Below, piece by piece: positions 59,486 to 64,000 of a stretch of DNA of 64,000 bases (the stretch's first letter is position 1; each line of letters begins with the position of its first letter). Location: positions 1 through 64,000 of the forward strand of contig JAURVB010013165.1 of assembly GCA_033002965.1 (NCBI GenBank), written 5' to 3'. The notes beneath the pieces were generated by a model. That model was not told the DNA's origin. It saw only the letters and a program-made list of their open reading frames with translations, and made no database searches. The stretch is from Piper betle (lineage: Eukaryota > Streptophyta > Magnoliopsida > Piperales > Piperaceae). Both the position numbers and the translations under genes were made by a program.

Positions 59486-59626
59486 ATGGCAGAATGGGGA
59501 GGCGTCGCTTCTCGTTCTCCTGCTTCCGCCGGCGGACGTCCCATCGCAGCCCAGAGCTGCCCCTCTCCGATCTTGCGCCGGCCGGCGGGACGGGCGGGGT
59601 CGGCGGCGGCGCGGCGGTGGCTGTGA
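59486..59626 (+). CDS. Upstream ORF 3 overlapping the MRS2 start, 46 codons
   Basis: An ATG 8 bases before the main ATG opens a different frame that overlaps the first 133 bases of the MRS2 coding sequence and ends in TGA at 59624-59626. Its context (CTCTATGG, T at -3) is poorer than that of the main start (AGAATGG, A at -3 and G at +4), so leaky scanning is plausible. Confidence 0.35.
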   Translation: MAEWGGVASRSPASAGGRPIAAQSCPSPILRRPAGRAGSAAARRWL

Positions 59627-60134
59627 AGGGGAAGAAGAAGGCGGGTGCGCGGCTTTGGATCCGGTTCGATCGGCTGGGCGATTCGGAGCTGATCGAGTGC
59701 GACAAGAACGCGATCATCAGGCGCGCGGCGATCCCGGCTAGAGACTTGAGGATCCTCGGGCCCGTCTTCTCCCAGTCCTCCAATATTCTTGGTGAGGAAA
59801 TTCGCAATCTTTGATGATCCGACTTTTTCTGGTTATGGGGTTGAATCGAAGTAGCTATGTTGTTTTTTTATGTATTGGGGTAGATTTGATGACATAGTTT
59901 TGTGATTGTATGTTTTGGTTCCTAAGTTGGTTATGGTTCAAGCGATTGGTAATTTCTTTAACGAAAATTGTTATGAATGCATGGTTTTTATGATTCATTG
60001 AAGTTTGAAGCCAATTCTTGATGCCCTATGCATGGGTGAATTCTGTATATCCCTCTGTTTTTATTAGATTTTGATTCATGGGCCTGGAGATAGAGAAATA
60101 TGCAGAAACTGTCAGATGTATAAACAACTGTTTT

Positions 60135-60174
<40 letters not shown>

Positions 60175-63105
60175 TCGTCATTTTATGCAAGCATTTTGGT
60201 GCAATTGGTACTAGATATTCACTTGACTTTTCTATACTTGATATTGAATATTCTATGCGTCCGATGATCAGTTCTTCCAGCTACTGTGTAAAGGGCTACT
60301 AGCTGTTGTCCTGTGAACCGTTTGTGATTATTTAGCTACAAGGTTTCGAAAGCTTTATAGAGAATATTCTTGCACACTTGATGGAAACTTGATAGTATTT
60401 ATTCTAAAGGTTTTCCTCGAAAGAGAATTGATGAGAAGTGGTAGTCATGATGATTCTATTTATCCTTTTTTATGTTGTAATGACTGTGTTGACGATTGTG
60501 GATTGTATTGAGTTTATGTTTCCTGGTGTACACACAGCACGGGAAAAGGCTATGGTCGTAAATTTAGAGTTCATTAGAGCTATCATTACTGCAGAAGAAG
60601 TGTTAGTACTGGATCCTCTATCTCTGGAAGTTCGTACTTTTGTTGATCAGCTTAGACAACAGCTCCCACCAGGCAAGGAAAATGAACTAGTCTATGCAGA
60701 GATGCAGGAAAATGAAAGTGGGCTTCCTTTTGAGTTTCAAGTGTTGGAGATTGCTTTGGAGGTTGTCTGTTCTTTCCTAGATGCAAGGGCAATGGAGCTT
60801 GAGCGAGAGGCATACCCAGTTTTGGATGAACTTGCCAAGAATGTTAGCACAAACAATCTTGAGACTGTTAGGACTCTAAAAAGTAATCTTACTCAGATTC
60901 TTGCACGTGTTCAGAAGGTATGGTAATGATATATAATTGTTTTTTATATTATTTCTCATGGATTAGCCATTTAGCCTCAATAACAGTTTTCCAAAGATGT
61001 AGAGAGTGCAATTTTTTTTTCAAGAGGTGTAGACTTGTGAATTTTCATGAATATGGGATACCATATTGTTTGACCACTATTCCTGAGGAGTGCCACACTC
61101 TCAGATATTGTCATAGTCTTTAAAGTTGCTGTCACGAGTTTGGTAACCTTTACAATAGGAAATACTAGGTTATAATCATTGTTTCTAGAGAAATAAATCA
61201 CATACGCCAACATAAATTAACTGATAGCCTAATTTTATTGTATAAAACTGTTGAAAAATTCGTCATGAAAATATTGCTGTATTAATGCATTCATCTCTTG
61301 CAGAAGTTCAATTTTTATTAAGTGGAAGTTCTATCTTTTAGGAATCAGCTCAAAATTTTAATTTTACTTTTTCCGTTCAAGAGCTGCTTCAATAATACAG
61401 GCTTTTCAAATAGATTATTTACTGTAACTTACTAATTACTACACCTAGAATAGTTTCTTAGACTGAGTTAAAAAATCAAGAGAAAAATGAAAATACTGGC
61501 TTGGAACATCAGCTACTGTGTAATCACTGGATTAGATATTCAATGTTTAGCATCTTCTATGTGGCCTAGAGGACATATCTGCCTCTGACATTTTTACCTT
61601 TTTCTCTCTGCGAATCCTTCTTCAAGCCATATGTAGTCTGTTGGTGTCCCCAGCTGTCTTGCTGTTCTCTTCAAGTTCTAAATTGTTTTCCCCTTTTACT
61701 ATATGCTAATCAAATGTGAACTTTTGGTTCAGTTTTCTCATGTGCAATTTGTTATTTGATTAACATTTCTTGCCATTTCCAACTTGTTCCTATGTAAATT
61801 GACAATATATTTTTGGTGTTCAGGTGAGGGATGAGCTGGAGCACCTTTTGGATGATAATGACGATATGGCACAGTTGTACTTAACAAGGAAACAACAACT
61901 GCAACAACAACAATTGGAAGTATTCAGTTTGGCTGGACCTTCGAATGGCATCACCCCTACTGCGCCTAGCCTGTCCAGAGCTTATTCTACTGCTCATAGT
62001 TCTGCTAGCATGGTTACAGGGACTTATGCGGATGAGAATAATGTTGAGGATTTGGAAATGTTGCTTGAAGCTTATTTTATGCAGCTGGATGGAACTCGGA
62101 ACAAAATTTTGTCGGTAATTTGCTTCTCCTTTATATCTTGATAGAATTATGCTGTGGTAGCACTTTGTGTGCATTCAGAAAAGTTTCGAGCCAAGTTTAT
62201 CTAGTTAATCCCACCGAATATAGTTGAGGAGAAACAGATAGAACTTAAATTGAACCTATGTTTGCCATTTCATCACAAAATATTTGCTTTGGGTGGTTGG
62301 TGAAATTAAATGAGACTGAGATTGAGAAATATTTTTAAAAAAATTTCTTTAACTTTTGCATAATCGTTTGATGAGGTCTTGGAAAGATTTGTTTCCTACT
62401 TATGTCACATGATGTAAAGTGAAAACCTTGGTCTTCGAAAGATCTCGTTTCCTGCTTAAGTCACATGATGTAAAATGAAAACACTTGTTCTTCTTTCCAT
62501 TCACATGATCTGATTCATTGAGGTTAGGGTTACCTATCCTTTCTATCCACTTCATCCATATCATAGACTAGGATTGAGTAGTGGTCAAAGAGCCATTAAG
62601 AATCAAGCTGTGAATTTTTTATTGCTGGAAGTGAAAACGTTGATAGAACAAAAGGAAGAGACTTCGATATCTGATAAGCAATTTTGATGCGTGAAATCTC
62701 AGTTGTATACCAATGCATGAAACTCAGTTGTATCCCTTATATATTCTTTAGCCCTTGTTATTTTATCCCTTGTTTTAGCATTTCAAGCACTTTTAACTTA
62801 CAAGCGTCACTGTTTTCGAATGACAGGTACGTGAATACATTGATGATACGGAGGACTATCTGAACATTCAGCTTGATAACCAGCGAAACGAACTCATCCA
62901 ACTCCAACTTACTCTTACAATGGCATCATTTGCTATAGCTGTAGAGACTCTGATTGCTGGGACATTTGGCATGAACATCCCCTGTCCGTTGTACAAGAAG
63001 AATGGCGTGTTCGGGCCATTTGTTGGGAGTTCCTTAGCAACATGCTTTCTCCTCTTCTTCCTGATGCTTGGTTATGCAAGATGGAAGAAACTTCTTGGCT
63101 CATAG
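59494..63105 (+). CDS. MRS2: MRS2/MGT-type magnesium transporter (CorA family)
   Basis: Exons 59494-59791, 60538-60917, 61824-62114 and 62827-63105 join in frame with GT-AG introns of 746, 906 and 712 bp, giving 415 residues, usual for plant MRS2 proteins. MRS2 proteins form pentameric Mg2+ channels in membranes. Visible features: a basic, Gly-rich N-terminus; LWIRFDR (54-60); DLRILGPVFS; the AREKAMVVNLEFIRAIITAE helix (from 100); DPLSLEVR; LPFEFQVLEIALEVVC (about 160-175); a long helical part with REAYPVLDEL; a Gln-rich loop; and ENNVEDLEMLLEAYFMQLDG. Exon 4 has the first membrane helix (about 352-370) ending in the family signature GMN at 371-373, and a second helix (388-408) before RWKKLLGS. 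Exon 1 is very G+C-rich. The start was chosen for its good context and frame. Subgroup and target membrane are not determined; a plastid or mitochondrial location cannot be excluded. Confidence 0.95.
60139..60170. repeat. (TA)n microsatellite in MRS2 intron 1
   Basis: About sixteen TA repeats lie in the middle of intron 1, well away from both splice sites. Confidence 0.95.
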
Positions 63106-64000
63106 TTGGGGATCCTTGTTAGAATAAAAGTGCTTCCCCATGAAAAATTTGAGAAAATAAAATTCATTGAAAAGGATTTTAGGTTGTCATTGATGGTTGA
63201 GAAAATAAAACGAACAACACTGTTTAATAGTGATTTATCTCCTTCCAAAAGTGAAGATAATTTATGCTTTGTTTGCAGTTGTGCATTTTGTTCAATGGTC
63301 ATGTCATCATTTGTCTAGCCCAGAAAAGAGTTCACTGCTAGATGATATTATATGTGCTTGAGGAAACCCTGGCAAGGAGCAGGTATAATTAGGATACAAA
63401 GTCCATATATGGTCCCATTGGTTAGTGAGAAAGAAATGTAAAATATATAAAATTTAGTTAGTTTTTATTTATAGAAGATTTATAGAAAATCAGTTATTGA
63501 TGTAAATACAAGTTGATCATGATAAAATCTCTTTTGAGAAAATTCCTCTTATTTTCTATGTTTTTTGTTAGAGATTTTGTTGAGAGACCACTATGGGGAG
63601 TTATGTTTTTCATCTTGCCATAAAATGTTCTGAAAGTAAAGAACATTTTAGTGGAAAATCATTGTTTCTGCTGTGAAATACCATTTATAAATTTCTTAGA
63701 TTTTTATTTCACCCATGCTAACATAAATAGGGCCTAATTAAAAAAAAATCATGGAAATAAAAAAATAGATCACTGACGTGGGTGCGGCTCTTGGCTTGGC
63801 CTTCCAAGCGGGAGTCCTCTTTGTGTCTCCATGAATATAAACACTTCTGAAGATCGCTTCACCCTTCTTCCGAATGAGTTTTATTTATGCTTGAAGGAAA
63901 GGGCTGGTTCTCTTTACCAAAAATCATGTATTTCGTGTGAATAAACGTCTTAGGCAAGGCAGGTACATGCTAGGATTTAACCTGTTTGATGAACATTGTT
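63106..64000 (+). other. MRS2 3' untranslated region and downstream flank
   Basis: AATAAA occurs at 63123-63128, only 18 bases after the stop. Further AATAAA-type words at about 63157 and 63205 are better placed for polyadenylation. Beyond about 63400 the sequence is AT-rich with no gene. The short frame 63106-63318 is not supported by any domain. Confidence 0.5.

Noticed and set aside
60078..60302. Open frame in MRS2 intron 1
   Set aside because: It contains the TA microsatellite translation, lies between well-supported splice sites and has no family similarity.

Overview
This is nuclear DNA of a flowering plant. It holds two intact intron-bearing genes in a large mass of nested LTR retrotransposons, with no bacterial or organellar gene organisation. 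The MRS2 gene has a very GC-rich first exon followed by AT-rich later exons, which is typical of monocots, so a monocot is my best guess. The species cannot be named from the sequence. All boundaries and identities were worked out by eye.

Genes. (1) Minus strand, 20544-26068: a seven-exon gene for a 290-residue SCO1-type protein that lacks the copper-binding cysteines, matching the plant HCC2 type (mitochondrial inner membrane, cytochrome c oxidase assembly family). (2) Plus strand, 59494-63105: a four-exon gene for a 415-residue MRS2/MGT (CorA family) magnesium transporter with the GMN motif, preceded by three upstream ATGs. (3) Minus strand, 12830-13287: a class I small heat-shock protein pseudogene with two reading-frame breaks. 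(4) Minus strand, about 4500-8400: a degenerate multi-exon coding relic whose ~95-bp exon plus ~115-bp intron has been tandemly amplified at least five times.

Mobile DNA. Two related long-LTR families dominate: family A (about 2.9-3.0 kb, TGTAAAACCCA...GGGTGTTACA) and family B (2.0-2.8 kb, TGTAAAACCT...GGGTGTTACA). Nearly all copies are solo or truncated LTRs, several with intact 5-bp target duplications. Internal domains survive in two places, both on the minus strand: an Athila-type element (gag, protease, RT, RNase H; about 30.7-36.7 kb) and a Tekay/Del-like pol fragment (RT, RNase H, integrase; about 38.0-40.2 kb). Two miniature LTR elements (TRIMs) are present. One lies inside the Athila relic and the other, Cassandra-like, in HCC2 intron 3.

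Layout: 1.2-4.5 kb, family B LTR pieces broken by a family A LTR; 4.5-8.5 kb, tandem exon-module relic split by a solo LTR; 8.5-11.5 kb, solo LTR A; 12.0-12.7 kb, a GC-rich foldback element between TA microsatellites; 12.8-13.3 kb, sHSP pseudogene; 15.4-18.4 kb, LTR A; 20.5-26.1 kb, HCC2; 26-30 kb, AT-rich spacer; 30-42.5 kb, gypsy relics; 42.8-54.9 kb, one family A LTR split by three separate insertions, one of which carries a further solo LTR; 55.7-58.6 kb, decayed LTR A; 59.2-63.4 kb, MRS2.

The two intact genes have no evident functional link (mitochondrial copper-enzyme assembly family and magnesium transport). The most unusual items are a 4.3-kb element with 482-bp inverted arms but LTR-type TG/CA ends and a 5-bp duplication, the tandem array in HCC2 intron 1 built from the exon 1/intron 1 boundary, and the ~211-bp exon-intron tandem array.
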